Assembly (NCBI GenBank): GCA_937983475.1
Contig: CALJZV010000182.1
Coordinates: forward strand, 1 to 17,371
DNA length: 17,371 nt
From: an uncultured Verrucomicrobiales bacterium
Lineage (GTDB): Bacteria > Verrucomicrobiota > Verrucomicrobiia > Limisphaerales > JACDHS01
Reading direction: 5' to 3'
The notes below the pieces were generated by a model, which was not told where the DNA came from, made no database searches, and saw only the letters and a list, made by a program, of their open reading frames with translations. Position 1 is the first letter of the stretch. Each line of letters starts with the position of its first letter. This document shows positions 7,434-15,599 of the stretch, in pieces. The position numbers and the translations under genes are program-made.

Positions 7434-8450
7434 TTATTTCACTGAAACAACCGTCTCGGAATCCTCCCGCACGTCAATGCCGGGAGGGTGATTAAAACCG
7501 ATGGCGCTCTCGACGATGTAGCGCGGGCGGTTGCGAACGTCGTTATAGACGCGTCCCAGATAAAGGCCGACAGTCCCAATTCCCGTCAGTTGAACGCCGG
7601 AGAAAAAACAGAGCGCGGTAATCAACCAGGCATGGTTCGGAACCCCTCCGGCAAACAGCTTCATCAATAGAAAAGCCAGCCCCAGGCCGAGGGAAACCAT
7701 CGTGACCAGCAAGCCGAACAATAAAAACCCGACCAGCGGCAGGATGGAAAACGAGGTGAAGCCGAAGACAAAGGTGATGATCGGTCCCTTGCTGCGAAAC
7801 AGGGGGAAATGTGTTTCGCCGGAAAACCTCGGGTCGCGCTTGTAGTAAACGGGCACCTGTTTGAAGCCCATCCACGTCACCAGGCCTCGCAGGTAAGGAT
7901 CCTTCTCATTGAGTTGCAGCAACTGGTGAACGACGCGCCGGGCAATCAATTTGAAATCGCCCGCCTCAACCGGCAGGTCGGTGTTGGAAACCAGCCGGAT
8001 TGCCTTGTAGGCCAGTTTGGTGAGGAACAGTTTTCCGGCAGACTCCCCTGCCCTCTCCGTGCGCACGGTGTACACCACGTCGGCCCCCTGGCGCCATTTT
8101 TCCACGAGGTCGGCGATGACTTCGGGCGGATCCTGCAAGTCGGCATCCATCGTCACGACCGCGCCGCCACTGGAATATTTCATCCCGGCCAAAATGCACT
8201 CGGCCACGCCAAAGCGGCGGGACATGTTGATGATTTTGATCCGCGGATTGGCTTTGGCCTTTGCAGTGAGAATTTCCAGCGATCGATCGGTGGAGGCGTC
8301 GTTGACGAACACCAGTTCATGGTCCACCGGCAACCGCGCAAACACCTGGGTCAACCGGGCGATCAATTCCGGGATGACCTCCTCCTCGTTGCGAAAGGAG
8401 AGGATGACGGACACCAGCGGCAGCTTCCCGGTTGTTTCAGCAGAAGCCAT
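7434..8450 (-). CDS. Family 2 glycosyltransferase, polyprenyl-phosphate type (DPM1/ArnC/GtrB-like)
   Basis: A 338-residue enzyme starting MASAETTGKLPLVSVILSFR. The frame is open back to 8543, but that extension lies inside the upstream radical SAM gene. The GT-A domain shows SVILSFRNEEE (14-24), FVNDASTDRS (48-57) with nucleotide-binding Asp51, and the DADLQDPPE metal motif (Asp102, Asp104). The VEAGDFKLI segment follows, typical of the dolichol/undecaprenyl-phosphate sugar transferases. Two or three membrane helices occupy about 225-265 and 274-298, ending in the family's VYNDVRNRPRYIV. Such enzymes move a sugar from a nucleotide donor to a polyprenyl phosphate on the cytoplasmic face of the membrane, feeding GT-C enzymes outside. 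It starts 4 bp after the radical SAM stop and ends 2 bp before the membrane-protein start. Confidence 0.9.
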   Translation of the reverse strand: MASAETTGKLPLVSVILSFRNEEEVIPELIARLTQVFARLPVDHELVFVNDASTDRSLEILTAKAKANPRIKIINMSRRFGVAECILAGMKYSSGGAVVTMDADLQDPPEVIADLVEKWRQGADVVYTVRTERAGESAGKLFLTKLAYKAIRLVSNTDLPVEAGDFKLIARRVVHQLLQLNEKDPYLRGLVTWMGFKQVPVYYKRDPRFSGETHFPLFRSKGPIITFVFGFTSFSILPLVGFLLFGLLVTMVSLGLGLAFLLMKLFAGGVPNHAWLITALCFFSGVQLTGIGTVGLYLGRVYNDVRNRPRYIVESAIGFNHPPGIDVREDSETVVSVK

Positions 8451-8454
8451 GTTC

Positions 8455-9984
8455 TTAATTCGCCGGAACCTTCTTCGGCACGTGCTTGCGATCGAGCTTG
8501 TGCGCGGCCATTTCACGAATGTGCTGCGTGGTGGCTTCGCCAAATTTGGCGGTGATCATGTCCAGGAATCGCGGCCCGTTGAAATAGGCCTGGAACGCGT
8601 TGTCACGGAACTGAAGCACCTCGCCCGCGGTCAGATGATTGGTGCGCAGCGGCAGCGAATCGTAGGAGTGTTGCGAGTAGCCTGACCATGTTTCCGGCAA
8701 CGCCCACTGCTCCTTGAGCGCATGCTCATACAATTTGGAACCGGGATAGGCCATGGCGCAGTAGAAGTTGCCGAACTCGCAGTTTAGTTCCTGAGCCAGA
8801 TCCAGGGTGGCCTGCATCGTCTCGTAGTCATCTTCGGGCAGCCCGAAGATGTAATTGCCAATGACGTTGATGCCCGCCGACCGCACGCGGTCCAGCGTGT
8901 TGAAGATCTTTTCCTGGCCGAAGCCCTTGTCCACGTCCTTGCGGACGCGCTCGCTTGCCGCCTCGATGCCGAACGCCAGCCAGTTGAAACCGGCGGCCTT
9001 GAGCTTGTCCACCATGTTGTCCTTGACCGTGTCCACGCGGGCGTAGGCCCAGATGTTCAGGCCGTAGTTGCGCTCGATCAGCAGGTCGCAGATGCCTCCG
9101 ACGTGGCGCGGGTTCAACACGAACATTTCATCGGCAATCTTGATGTTTCGGACGTTATATTTGCTGACCAGATGATCAATTTGCGCCACCACGCGCTCAG
9201 GGCTCCAAAAGCGGTAGCTGTTCACCGTTTCCTTGAGGCCGGCGGCGCGCTCGCCGCTCTTGAATGGCGCCTGGATGCAACAGAAGCTGCAATGGTAGGG
9301 GCAACCAAGCGTGGTGTACACCGCCGCATAAGGCTGCCGCTGCAAGTGGCCAAAGCAATGCCAGTTGTGCGCCCGGTAACGCTCCATCGGCAATAGGTCC
9401 CACGCCATCATCGGCATAGTCTGCTCCACATCGGTGACCAGCGGCGCGGGCTTTGAAAACTTAAGCTGCTCGCCTTCCCAGTACCACAGGTCATGGACGT
9501 TCTCGTAAGCCGGCGCGGGCGATTTGAGCGCCTCGGCCAGCTCCACCAACGTGCGCAAGCCTTCGCCGCTACAGACAAAATCGGTGTCCTCCTCGGTCAT
9601 AGTGCGCTTTGGCAGCGCCGCGACATGGCCACCGACCATAAGCACCTTGAGCTGTGGCGCGTTGTTTTTGATGGCGGTGCAGATGCCGGACGCGGCGGGC
9701 ATGTGCTGGGTCGAGGCCGATGGCTGATGGCCATAGACGACCATGGCAACCAGGACCGGATTCAGTTCGGCGGCTCGAGAGGCGGTCTCGTCAAAGGAAA
9801 GGCCCAGGGCACTGGCATCAATGATTTCGCAGGACAACCCGTGGCTGCGAACATACGAGGCCATTAGGCCGGCCCAGACCGGCGGTTCGTGGGCGGTCAA
9901 CGAATTGCTCAACGATTGGTAGATGAGTTTTTGTCCGCCGGGGTTGATGAAGACGATGTCAGGTTTGGCTTTCGGCGCACTCAT
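8455..9984 (-). CDS. Cobalamin-binding-type radical SAM protein
   Basis: A 509-residue protein. Residues about 8 to 155 form a Rossmann-like cobalamin-binding-type domain, with IVFINPGGQ at the start, VYGHQPSAS in the middle, and VLMVGGHVAALP then CSGEGLRTLVEL. Near residue 220 the radical SAM core begins. The iron-sulfur motif C-P-Y-H-C-S-F-C places Cys228, Cys232 and Cys235 for the [4Fe-4S] cluster. Typical downstream strands are IKIADEMFVLN, FGIEAASERVRKDVDKG and GNYIFGLPEDDYETM. This is the class B architecture, which includes methyltransferases and ring-modifying enzymes such as BchE. The classic DxHxxG cobalamin motif is not evident. The gene follows E1 beta by 26 bp and precedes the GT2 gene by 4 bp, so it probably modifies a sugar or lipid intermediate of this pathway (inference). 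Confidence 0.88.
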   Translation of the reverse strand: MSAPKAKPDIVFINPGGQKLIYQSLSNSLTAHEPPVWAGLMASYVRSHGLSCEIIDASALGLSFDETASRAAELNPVLVAMVVYGHQPSASTQHMPAASGICTAIKNNAPQLKVLMVGGHVAALPKRTMTEEDTDFVCSGEGLRTLVELAEALKSPAPAYENVHDLWYWEGEQLKFSKPAPLVTDVEQTMPMMAWDLLPMERYRAHNWHCFGHLQRQPYAAVYTTLGCPYHCSFCCIQAPFKSGERAAGLKETVNSYRFWSPERVVAQIDHLVSKYNVRNIKIADEMFVLNPRHVGGICDLLIERNYGLNIWAYARVDTVKDNMVDKLKAAGFNWLAFGIEAASERVRKDVDKGFGQEKIFNTLDRVRSAGINVIGNYIFGLPEDDYETMQATLDLAQELNCEFGNFYCAMAYPGSKLYEHALKEQWALPETWSGYSQHSYDSLPLRTNHLTAGEVLQFRDNAFQAYFNGPRFLDMITAKFGEATTQHIREMAAHKLDRKHVPKKVPAN

Positions 9985-10010
9985 TGTCAGGTGGTGGTGG
10001 GATGAGGGTT

Positions 10011-11018
10011 TCAGGTTTGGCGCAGGATCTCCTGGATTCGGGACGCAATTTTTTCGGTGGAAGGGTAAAAGGCTTTTTCAAGGATCCCGCTTGCGGGCAT
10101 TGAACATTCGGGAAAGGTCATCCGCTGAACCGGGCCTTTGAGGTAATTAAAACCCTTCTCAGCCACCATGGCGCAGACCTCGGACGCAAAGCCGCAGAAG
10201 GGAAAATCATAATCAATCACCAGCAGGCGCCCGGTTTTCTTCACCGACTGAAGAATGATCTCCTCGTCCAGCGGCTTGAGCGTCCGGGGATCGATCAAAT
10301 CGACGTCAAGCTTGGCCTGCTTGCAGGCGTTGAGCGCGTCAATCGCGGCAATGGAGGTCGCGACAACGGTGAGCTTGTTCCCTTTGTGGATGAGCTCGCC
10401 CTTGCCAAAAGGAATCGTGTACATCTCCTCCGGCACATGCGCGGTGTTTTTGTAAAGCCACCGATGTTCCAGGAAAATGACCGGCCAATCGTCCTTCACC
10501 GCCGCCAGGAGCAGTCCCTTGACGTCGTAAGGGTTCGAGGGCATGACGACCTTTAGCCCGGGCACATGAGCGAAGAACGAGTGCAGTGTGCCGGAATGCT
10601 GCGCGCCGCAACCCCAACCGCGCCCAATGACCGCGCGAATCACAATCGGCACCTTCACCTGTCCCTGTGTCATGTAACGCCACTTGGCGATGTAGTTCAC
10701 GATCTGATCCATGGACAACATCATGAAGTCCACCCGCAGGTGAATGTAAATGGGCCGCATGCCGGACAGGGCCGCCCCGAGAGCGACGCCGGTCATGGCA
10801 TTCTCGGAAATCGGCGTGCCGATCACGCGCTCGGGGTGCGTCATGTTCATCATGGAACCGAACACGCCGAATTTGTCGTCGGCATCGAGGCCGATGGCGA
10901 ACACGCGCGGGTCGCGCACCATGGCCTGGTCGGTCGCCGCGCGGATGGCGTCCTTGAAACTGATGATGCGATCGCCGTCCACGCGGCTGTCGTTTTGAAC
11001 TATGCGGCTCCAGGGCAT
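10011..11018 (-). CDS. Thiamine-diphosphate enzyme, E1 beta subunit (transketolase-like)
   Basis: A 335-residue protein of the 2-oxo acid dehydrogenase E1 beta family. Visible family segments are the opening SFKDAIRAATDQAM, PISENAMTGVALGAALSG with Glu72 at the position that activates the thiamine cofactor, and RPIYIHLRVDFMMLSMDQIV. These are followed by GRGWGCGAQHSGTLHSFFAH with His141 and VPGLKVVMPSNP. The C-terminal transketolase domain runs through VVATSIAAIDAL and VDLIDPRTLKPLD. It pairs with the E1 alpha gene whose stop lies 2 bp upstream, so the two are translated together and form the alpha2beta2 enzyme. A weak purine-rich ribosome site (GAGAAG, 11026-11031 on the minus strand) sits before the start. 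No E2 or E3 gene is nearby, so a classic dehydrogenase complex is not supported by the context. Confidence 0.9.
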   Translation of the reverse strand: MPWSRIVQNDSRVDGDRIISFKDAIRAATDQAMVRDPRVFAIGLDADDKFGVFGSMMNMTHPERVIGTPISENAMTGVALGAALSGMRPIYIHLRVDFMMLSMDQIVNYIAKWRYMTQGQVKVPIVIRAVIGRGWGCGAQHSGTLHSFFAHVPGLKVVMPSNPYDVKGLLLAAVKDDWPVIFLEHRWLYKNTAHVPEEMYTIPFGKGELIHKGNKLTVVATSIAAIDALNACKQAKLDVDLIDPRTLKPLDEEIILQSVKKTGRLLVIDYDFPFCGFASEVCAMVAEKGFNYLKGPVQRMTFPECSMPASGILEKAFYPSTEKIASRIQEILRQT

Positions 11019-11020
11019 GA

Positions 11021-11974
11021 TTACACTTCTCGAATTAAATCTTCAGGGTTGGGGAACGGGCTGCTCTTGGCGAATTCAATGGCCTCATCGATCGCCGACT
11101 CGATTCCACTGGCGATGGTTTCAATTTCCTTCTGGGAAATTAAGCCGTTGTCCAGCAAATGGCGCTCCAGCTTGACGATGGGGCAATCCTTCTGGCGATC
11201 CACCGGATTGCATTCCAAGTCATCCACCTCGATGCCCTGGTGCTTCATCCAGCGCTTGGTTTTGCACTCGATGAATGCCGGTTTACCCTTGCCGCGCACA
11301 TAGGCGATGGCCTCGCCCGCCTTGGAGTAAACCGACAGCACATCGGTGCCATCGGCCACAAAGGTCGGCATGAATTTCTCGGGCACCACGCTAATGTCCA
11401 CAAAGAGATGCTCATGCTGGCGCATGACGTTGGAGAGCGCGTTATTCTCGCAGACAAACAGCACGGGGAGATTCTTCAGCGCCGCGAAGTTGATGCTTTC
11501 CCAAAACACGCCGGAGTCCACCGCGCCATCACCGAAATAAGAGACTGAAATGCGGTCCTCACCGCGCAGTTTGGCCGCCAGCGCCGCACCGACCCCCAGC
11601 GCAATGCCGCCGCCGACAATTGCCGACGAACCCAGCATGCCGTTGGGAGGGTCCACCAGATGCATCGAGCCGCCGTAACTGCGCGCGCAGCCCGTGGTGC
11701 GGCCATACAGCTCGGCCATCAGCTTTTTGATTTCCATGCCCTTGGCCAAAGCCGGGCCATGGGTGCGATGGCCGAAGAAAAGTGTGTCTTCGGGTTTCAG
11801 GTGCGCGCACACCCCGACCGGCACGGCCTCCTGGCGAATATGAAGATGCACCGGCGTGACCATGACGGTGGTCGGGTAAATCGGGCGAATGCACTCCCCA
11901 AACTGGCGACGGGTTCGCAGCTTTTCCAAAGACCAGCGGCCCTGCTCGCGTGTGATGGATATTTTGGCAGACAT
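11021..11974 (-). CDS. Thiamine-diphosphate enzyme, E1 alpha subunit
   Basis: A 317-residue protein of the pyruvate/2-oxo acid dehydrogenase E1 alpha family. It carries FFGHRTHGPALAKG (like the family's YRxHGxxLAxG), RSYGGSMHLVDPP, and a glycine-rich GSSAIVGGGIALGVGAALA. The thiamine-diphosphate/Mg site runs from GDGAVDSGVFWESINFAAL (GDG at 148-150) to CENN (NN at 177-178). Length is normal for the family. Its ATG shares one base with the stop of the GHMP kinase gene (TAATG), and its own stop is 2 bp from the E1 beta start, so all three are translationally linked. Placement beside a sugar kinase rather than lipoyl-carrier genes suggests it joins a two-carbon unit from a 2-oxo acid to a sugar-like acceptor; that is inference. 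Confidence 0.9.
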   Translation of the reverse strand: MSAKISITREQGRWSLEKLRTRRQFGECIRPIYPTTVMVTPVHLHIRQEAVPVGVCAHLKPEDTLFFGHRTHGPALAKGMEIKKLMAELYGRTTGCARSYGGSMHLVDPPNGMLGSSAIVGGGIALGVGAALAAKLRGEDRISVSYFGDGAVDSGVFWESINFAALKNLPVLFVCENNALSNVMRQHEHLFVDISVVPEKFMPTFVADGTDVLSVYSKAGEAIAYVRGKGKPAFIECKTKRWMKHQGIEVDDLECNPVDRQKDCPIVKLERHLLDNGLISQKEIETIASGIESAIDEAIEFAKSSPFPNPEDLIREV

Positions 11975-13062
11975 TATTGAACGGGCTGGGAGAAAGGTTG
12001 CAGGTTGACTTCGTCCAACTCCCGAAACGCCTGGATTGGCAAACGCTCGCGTGCCTTTTCCTCCGCGGAATAATCGTTTTCAGGGTCGAAGAAGATGATT
12101 TGGCTGCCGCCATACTCAAATTGGAACGGCATGTGGAGAAGCTGCTTAAGCTTGCGCCGGACTTTCTTTTGCTCAGAGGGAGGCACAAACAGGAGCATGA
12201 AACCGCCGCCGCCCGCGCCGGTCAGCTTGCCGCCAATGGCCCCGGCGGACAGTGCCTGCTCGTAAATCTCATCCACGTGGGCGTTGGAAACCGAGTCGCT
12301 GAGGCTGCGCTTGGCAACCCATGCGTCGCGCAACAGTTCCCCAAACCGGAGAATGTTTCCGCCCTTGGCCAGCACCTCGATGCTTTCGTTGACCAGATCC
12401 TTCATCAACTCCAACTGCCGCTTCTTGGCCTCGACATTGTTGGCGTAGGTGGAACTGATCTGCGTCGAGGTGCGCTTGATCCCCGTGTAAAACAACATCA
12501 AATGGTCGTTCAATTCGCGAATGCGCTCGCGCGGCAATGTCATCGGGCGCACGGTGATTTCGCCGGACGGATGAAATACCACATGGTTGAATCCGCCATA
12601 GGCTGCCATGACCTGGTCCTGGGAGCCGACAGCCTCCTGCAACCGCTCCTGCTCAATGCAGATGCTCTGCTCGGCCAGTTGCTGCTTGCTCAGGACGCGA
12701 CCATGCAGCGCGTGGAGCGCATTGAGCAACCCCACCGTGAACGATGAACTGGACCCCATGCCACTACGCGCCGGCAAATCGCCGTCATGGTGAATTTCCA
12801 CACCGCGCGTGACATTCAAATACTTCAACACCTCGCGCACCGCCGGATGCGCAATGTCATCAGTGCATTGAACAGTCTCGATTTTGGAATAAACCACCCG
12901 CGTGCGATGCTCGAAGAACGGCGGCAAAAAACGGCAGGTCAGGTAACAATACTTGTCAATGGCCGTCGCCAAAACAGCGCCCCCAAAGGACCGATACCAC
13001 GCGGGGTAATCCGTCCCTCCGCCAAAAAAAGAAATGCGGTAAGGGGTGCGACTGATGATCAT
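11974..13062 (-). CDS. GHMP family sugar kinase, HddA-like
   Basis: A 362-residue kinase starting MIISRTPYRISFFGGGTDYP. The frame is open to 13332, but the extra 90 residues overlap the divergent gene and do not look like the family. The GHMP motifs are complete: motif 1 RISFFGGGTDYP (9-20), the ATP loop GDLPARSGMGSSSSFTVG (94-111), VGSQDQVMAAYGGFN (145-159), and motif 3 KLTGAGGGGFML (279-290). The pattern is closest to D-glycero-D-manno-heptose 7-phosphate kinases (HddA), which phosphorylate the anomeric carbon, and to related sugar kinases of capsule and LPS loci. The true sugar is not known, because no heptose isomerase or nucleotidyltransferase gene is in the window. It is the first gene of the long minus-strand operon and overlaps E1 alpha by one base. 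Confidence 0.88.
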   Translation of the reverse strand: MIISRTPYRISFFGGGTDYPAWYRSFGGAVLATAIDKYCYLTCRFLPPFFEHRTRVVYSKIETVQCTDDIAHPAVREVLKYLNVTRGVEIHHDGDLPARSGMGSSSSFTVGLLNALHALHGRVLSKQQLAEQSICIEQERLQEAVGSQDQVMAAYGGFNHVVFHPSGEITVRPMTLPRERIRELNDHLMLFYTGIKRTSTQISSTYANNVEAKKRQLELMKDLVNESIEVLAKGGNILRFGELLRDAWVAKRSLSDSVSNAHVDEIYEQALSAGAIGGKLTGAGGGGFMLLFVPPSEQKKVRRKLKQLLHMPFQFEYGGSQIIFFDPENDYSAEEKARERLPIQAFRELDEVNLQPFSQPVQ

Positions 13063-13214
13063 GGTGAACGCACTGGATTTTAATGAACAGGCAACCTGAT
13101 TAAAACTGATTTTTTCAAAAAAGTGCCTCAGTCTTCTAAAAATTGCTTTGAAACACCCTCTCCCATCAGTGAAATAAAGCGCTGCCACGAATTTCAATAT
13201 CACTTCCACAACCC
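13063..13214. promoter_or_regulatory. Divergent promoter region between kinase operon and membrane-protein gene
   Basis: This 152-bp region separates the start of the minus-strand operon (13062) from the plus-strand gene (13215) and must hold the promoters of both, unless they start farther inside the genes. It is visibly AT-richer than the flanking coding DNA. I could not choose a -35/-10 pair with confidence, and neither start codon has a clear ribosome site. Confidence 0.45.
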
Positions 13215-15317
13215 ATGCATTCCAGCCCCCAATCTGATGAGCGAATCGCGGCAAGCCCGCTTGTTCAAACGGCATCCTCATGTGTGGCCAGGATCGAACT
13301 GAAATTATCGGCATTCGCCAAAAGGCCAGCATGGAGGCGCTCGTTTTGGGTAATTGCCTTTGCCCTGCTGTCGCTCAACCTGCTGGAGTTTCCGCACCAC
13401 ACATACGACACGACGCATGACCTCTCCAGCCACGCCACGTTCGAATACTACGCGGCCAACAAGTTCCAGTTCGGCACGCAAGTCTACCAGAACGTCGGCC
13501 CATACGGTTATGTCCATTACGCCTATAGTTACATAGGCTACCTGCACTGGCAGAAAACCGCGTTGCGCAACATCACTCGTGTGGTGCTGGTGCTCTTGCT
13601 GCTCTGGTCCTGCCGCTACTTCCGCTCCCCGCTGCTGAAGCTTTGGTGGCTGGCCAGTTTCTTTGTGTTCCTGCCCATTGGGGACCACAGCAAGGCGGAT
13701 TACCTCGACGTGGACGAGGATTATGCCTATCTCGCGATTTATGTCGGCGCGCTTTATTTGCTCCAAAGCCGACGCGAACGCGCCTTTTGGATTACCAGCG
13801 CCGCAGTGCTCGGCTTCCTGGCGTTCACCGCGCTCACCAAGCACACGTGCTTTGTGCTGGCGGCCTTTGTCGTGGCCATCGCGACGGCCCATCGCCTCCT
13901 GCGCAAGGAGTTCGCATTGGCTTCAGCCAACGTGGTTGTGTTTGCGGCGTTTCTCTCTGTCTGGTGGGTTTTCGCGGGTCAGGACTTCATCAGGCTGCCG
14001 CAGTTTGTTTCAGGCATTTTCGCCTTCTCCGGCGGCTACAACGAGGCCATGGCCATCAACGAGCCGATGTCTTACACGCTGGTGGGCGTGGCCATTGTGC
14101 TGCTGATGGCCGCGGGCTCCGCAATCAACTGGCTATCCTTTGGCCAAACTCTCGCCAAGCCCGTTATCGAATCGGGATTTCTGTACGTCATGTGGAAACA
14201 CGGCTACGTGAGAGCCGACTCCATTCACTTGACCATTTTGTTCTACGCCTGCCTGTTCATGGCCACGCCTTATTTTTTTGCAAGGGTCAGTGACACCTCG
14301 GTCTTCAGGCCACGCCTTGCCTGCATCCCCCTTCGGCATGCGGCAGCCGTGCTGTTTGTTTGCGCGATTGTCACGGGGTTTTCTGGATTTTACCTGGTCA
14401 TTCCCGATTGCCGCTACGACCCGGCGCGTCTGGCCAAACACTTCAATCACAATCTTTCCTGGCTGCTTTCTCCACAGAAGAAAACGTCGGAAATGCAGGC
14501 CGCCCTTGCCAAGGCCAAGGCGGAGACCGCCCTGCCGCAGGTCAAGCGCATAGTCGGCCGCTCCACCATCGATTTTTTTGGATACGAACCGGGCTACCTC
14601 CTGCTGAACGATTTGAATTACGTCTCCCGCCCAATGCCCATCTCGTTTGCGGCCTCCAACAAAAAGCTGCTCAGCGAGAACGAGCGCTTTTATCGCGACC
14701 CCGCGCGCGCGCCGCAATTCGTGCTGTGCCGCATGGGCTCTGTGGATGACCGGTTCATCCCCCAGGACGATGCGCCCGCGCTGAAGGCGCTTCTGGACAA
14801 CTACCATCCGGCTTTGGTGGAAAATGATTTTCTCCTGTTGAAACGGAATCCTGAGCTGGAGCCGCAAATGGAAAAGCGCTTTCTCGGCGAGCGTACGGTC
14901 CGGATCGGCGAGCGCATCATGTTCACCAAAAGCGCCAACGCATTGCTCTGGTTGGAGGCGGACATCGAACGCACCTGGCTTGGAAAGGCGGCTTCATTTC
15001 TCTACAAACCAGGCCCCTGTTACATCGGCTACCAGTTCTCGGCCAATGAACCCATGACATTCAGCAAATTCGTCACCTCCATGGCCTCCTCGGGCATGAT
15101 CCTGGACCCAATCCTGTTTCACGAAAGCGAACTGTTCGCCCTCTACGCGCACGATGCTTCCCTGGAAAACTTCCGCCGCCTCGACACCATAGTGTTTGTA
15201 TGCGACCCGCGGGACCGCATTCAGTTCAACGACAAAGTTCGCATCCGGTTTTACGAAACCTCCATGCCGCCCCTGCGTATAAAGCCTCGTGCCGCCGCCG
15301 TCGACAACCAGCCTTGA
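13215..15317 (+). CDS. Large polytopic membrane protein with C-terminal soluble domain, GT-C-like
   Basis: A 700-residue protein with about ten membrane helices in residues 43 to 396 (roughly 43-60, 120-136, 142-156, 170-184, 192-207, 209-226, 237-254, 288-305, 336-354, 375-396) and a soluble region of about 300 residues after that. The first extracytoplasmic loop contains FPHHTYDTTHDLSSHATFEY. Acidic residues just after helix 1 (Asp65, Asp69) are what GT-C transferases use for catalysis and metal binding. Another loop holds DYLDVDEDYAY, and a WKHGYVRADSIHLT segment lies before a late helix. I do not recognise a named family. It is transcribed divergently from the sugar-kinase operon and probably serves the same glycan pathway, for example as a lipid-linked sugar transferase (inference). 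Confidence 0.6.
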   Translation: MHSSPQSDERIAASPLVQTASSCVARIELKLSAFAKRPAWRRSFWVIAFALLSLNLLEFPHHTYDTTHDLSSHATFEYYAANKFQFGTQVYQNVGPYGYVHYAYSYIGYLHWQKTALRNITRVVLVLLLLWSCRYFRSPLLKLWWLASFFVFLPIGDHSKADYLDVDEDYAYLAIYVGALYLLQSRRERAFWITSAAVLGFLAFTALTKHTCFVLAAFVVAIATAHRLLRKEFALASANVVVFAAFLSVWWVFAGQDFIRLPQFVSGIFAFSGGYNEAMAINEPMSYTLVGVAIVLLMAAGSAINWLSFGQTLAKPVIESGFLYVMWKHGYVRADSIHLTILFYACLFMATPYFFARVSDTSVFRPRLACIPLRHAAAVLFVCAIVTGFSGFYLVIPDCRYDPARLAKHFNHNLSWLLSPQKKTSEMQAALAKAKAETALPQVKRIVGRSTIDFFGYEPGYLLLNDLNYVSRPMPISFAASNKKLLSENERFYRDPARAPQFVLCRMGSVDDRFIPQDDAPALKALLDNYHPALVENDFLLLKRNPELEPQMEKRFLGERTVRIGERIMFTKSANALLWLEADIERTWLGKAASFLYKPGPCYIGYQFSANEPMTFSKFVTSMASSGMILDPILFHESELFALYAHDASLENFRRLDTIVFVCDPRDRIQFNDKVRIRFYETSMPPLRIKPRAAAVDNQP

Positions 15318-15454
15318 TCGCACAACAGTTTTGAATGACTGACAAAGGCAGCACTGAAGGGGCGGTTTTGCGTATTCATCCCACCTGCAAATTCACAGGG
15401 GTTTCGGAGTTGGAGCACCATTTTTGAACAGAGTCCGACAAGGACCAAGAAAAG

Positions 15455-15528
15455 TGGAGCGGGTGAAGGGAATCGAACCCTCATAGCCAGCTTGGAAGGC
15501 TGGAGCTTTACAACTAAGCTACACCCGC
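15455..15528 (-). tRNA. tRNA-Gly (anticodon TCC)
   Basis: Read on the minus strand it forms a full cloverleaf. The acceptor stem is GCGGGTG/CACCCGC, the D arm GCTT/AAGC, and the anticodon stem CCAGC/GCTGG around the loop CTTCCAA with anticodon TCC. The T arm contains GGTTCGATTCC, and a U discriminator is followed by an encoded CCA end (15457-15455). It reads GGA codons, and GGG by wobble. The structural part without CCA is 71 nt. Confidence 0.95.
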
Positions 15529-15547
15529 ATCCTCACGAACTGCGGAC

Positions 15548-15575
15548 ATCTTAATGAGGATGCTTGCCTTGTCAA
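15548..15575 (-). promoter_or_regulatory. Sigma-70-type promoter of tRNA-Gly
   Basis: On the minus strand a perfect -35 TTGACA (15575-15570) is followed after 16 bp by TAAGAT (15553-15548), a near-consensus -10. Transcription would begin about 13 bases before the tRNA 5' end at 15528, a normal distance for a short tRNA leader. Confidence 0.7.
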
Positions 15576-15591
15576 TTCGCCGCTGTATGCT
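15564..15591 (+). promoter_or_regulatory. Possible pyrC promoter giving a nearly leaderless mRNA
   Basis: On the plus strand TTGCCT (15564-15569), a 16-bp spacer and TATGCT (15586-15591) resemble a sigma-70 promoter. Transcription would start near 15598, almost on the pyrC ATG at 15600, which has no ribosome site. The -35 box abuts that of the oppositely directed tRNA promoter. This is a weak match and remains a suggestion. Confidence 0.35.
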
Positions 15592-15599
15592 CCGCCGCG

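Noticed and set aside
13063..13332. N-terminal extension of the GHMP kinase frame
   Set aside because: The 90 extra residues overlap the divergent gene and precede the standard GHMP start MIISRTPYRIS.
15318..15454. Possible terminator between the membrane-protein gene and tRNA-Gly
   Set aside because: Only 4-bp stems (such as GTCC/GGAC) are visible, without a fitting T-run, which is too weak to call.
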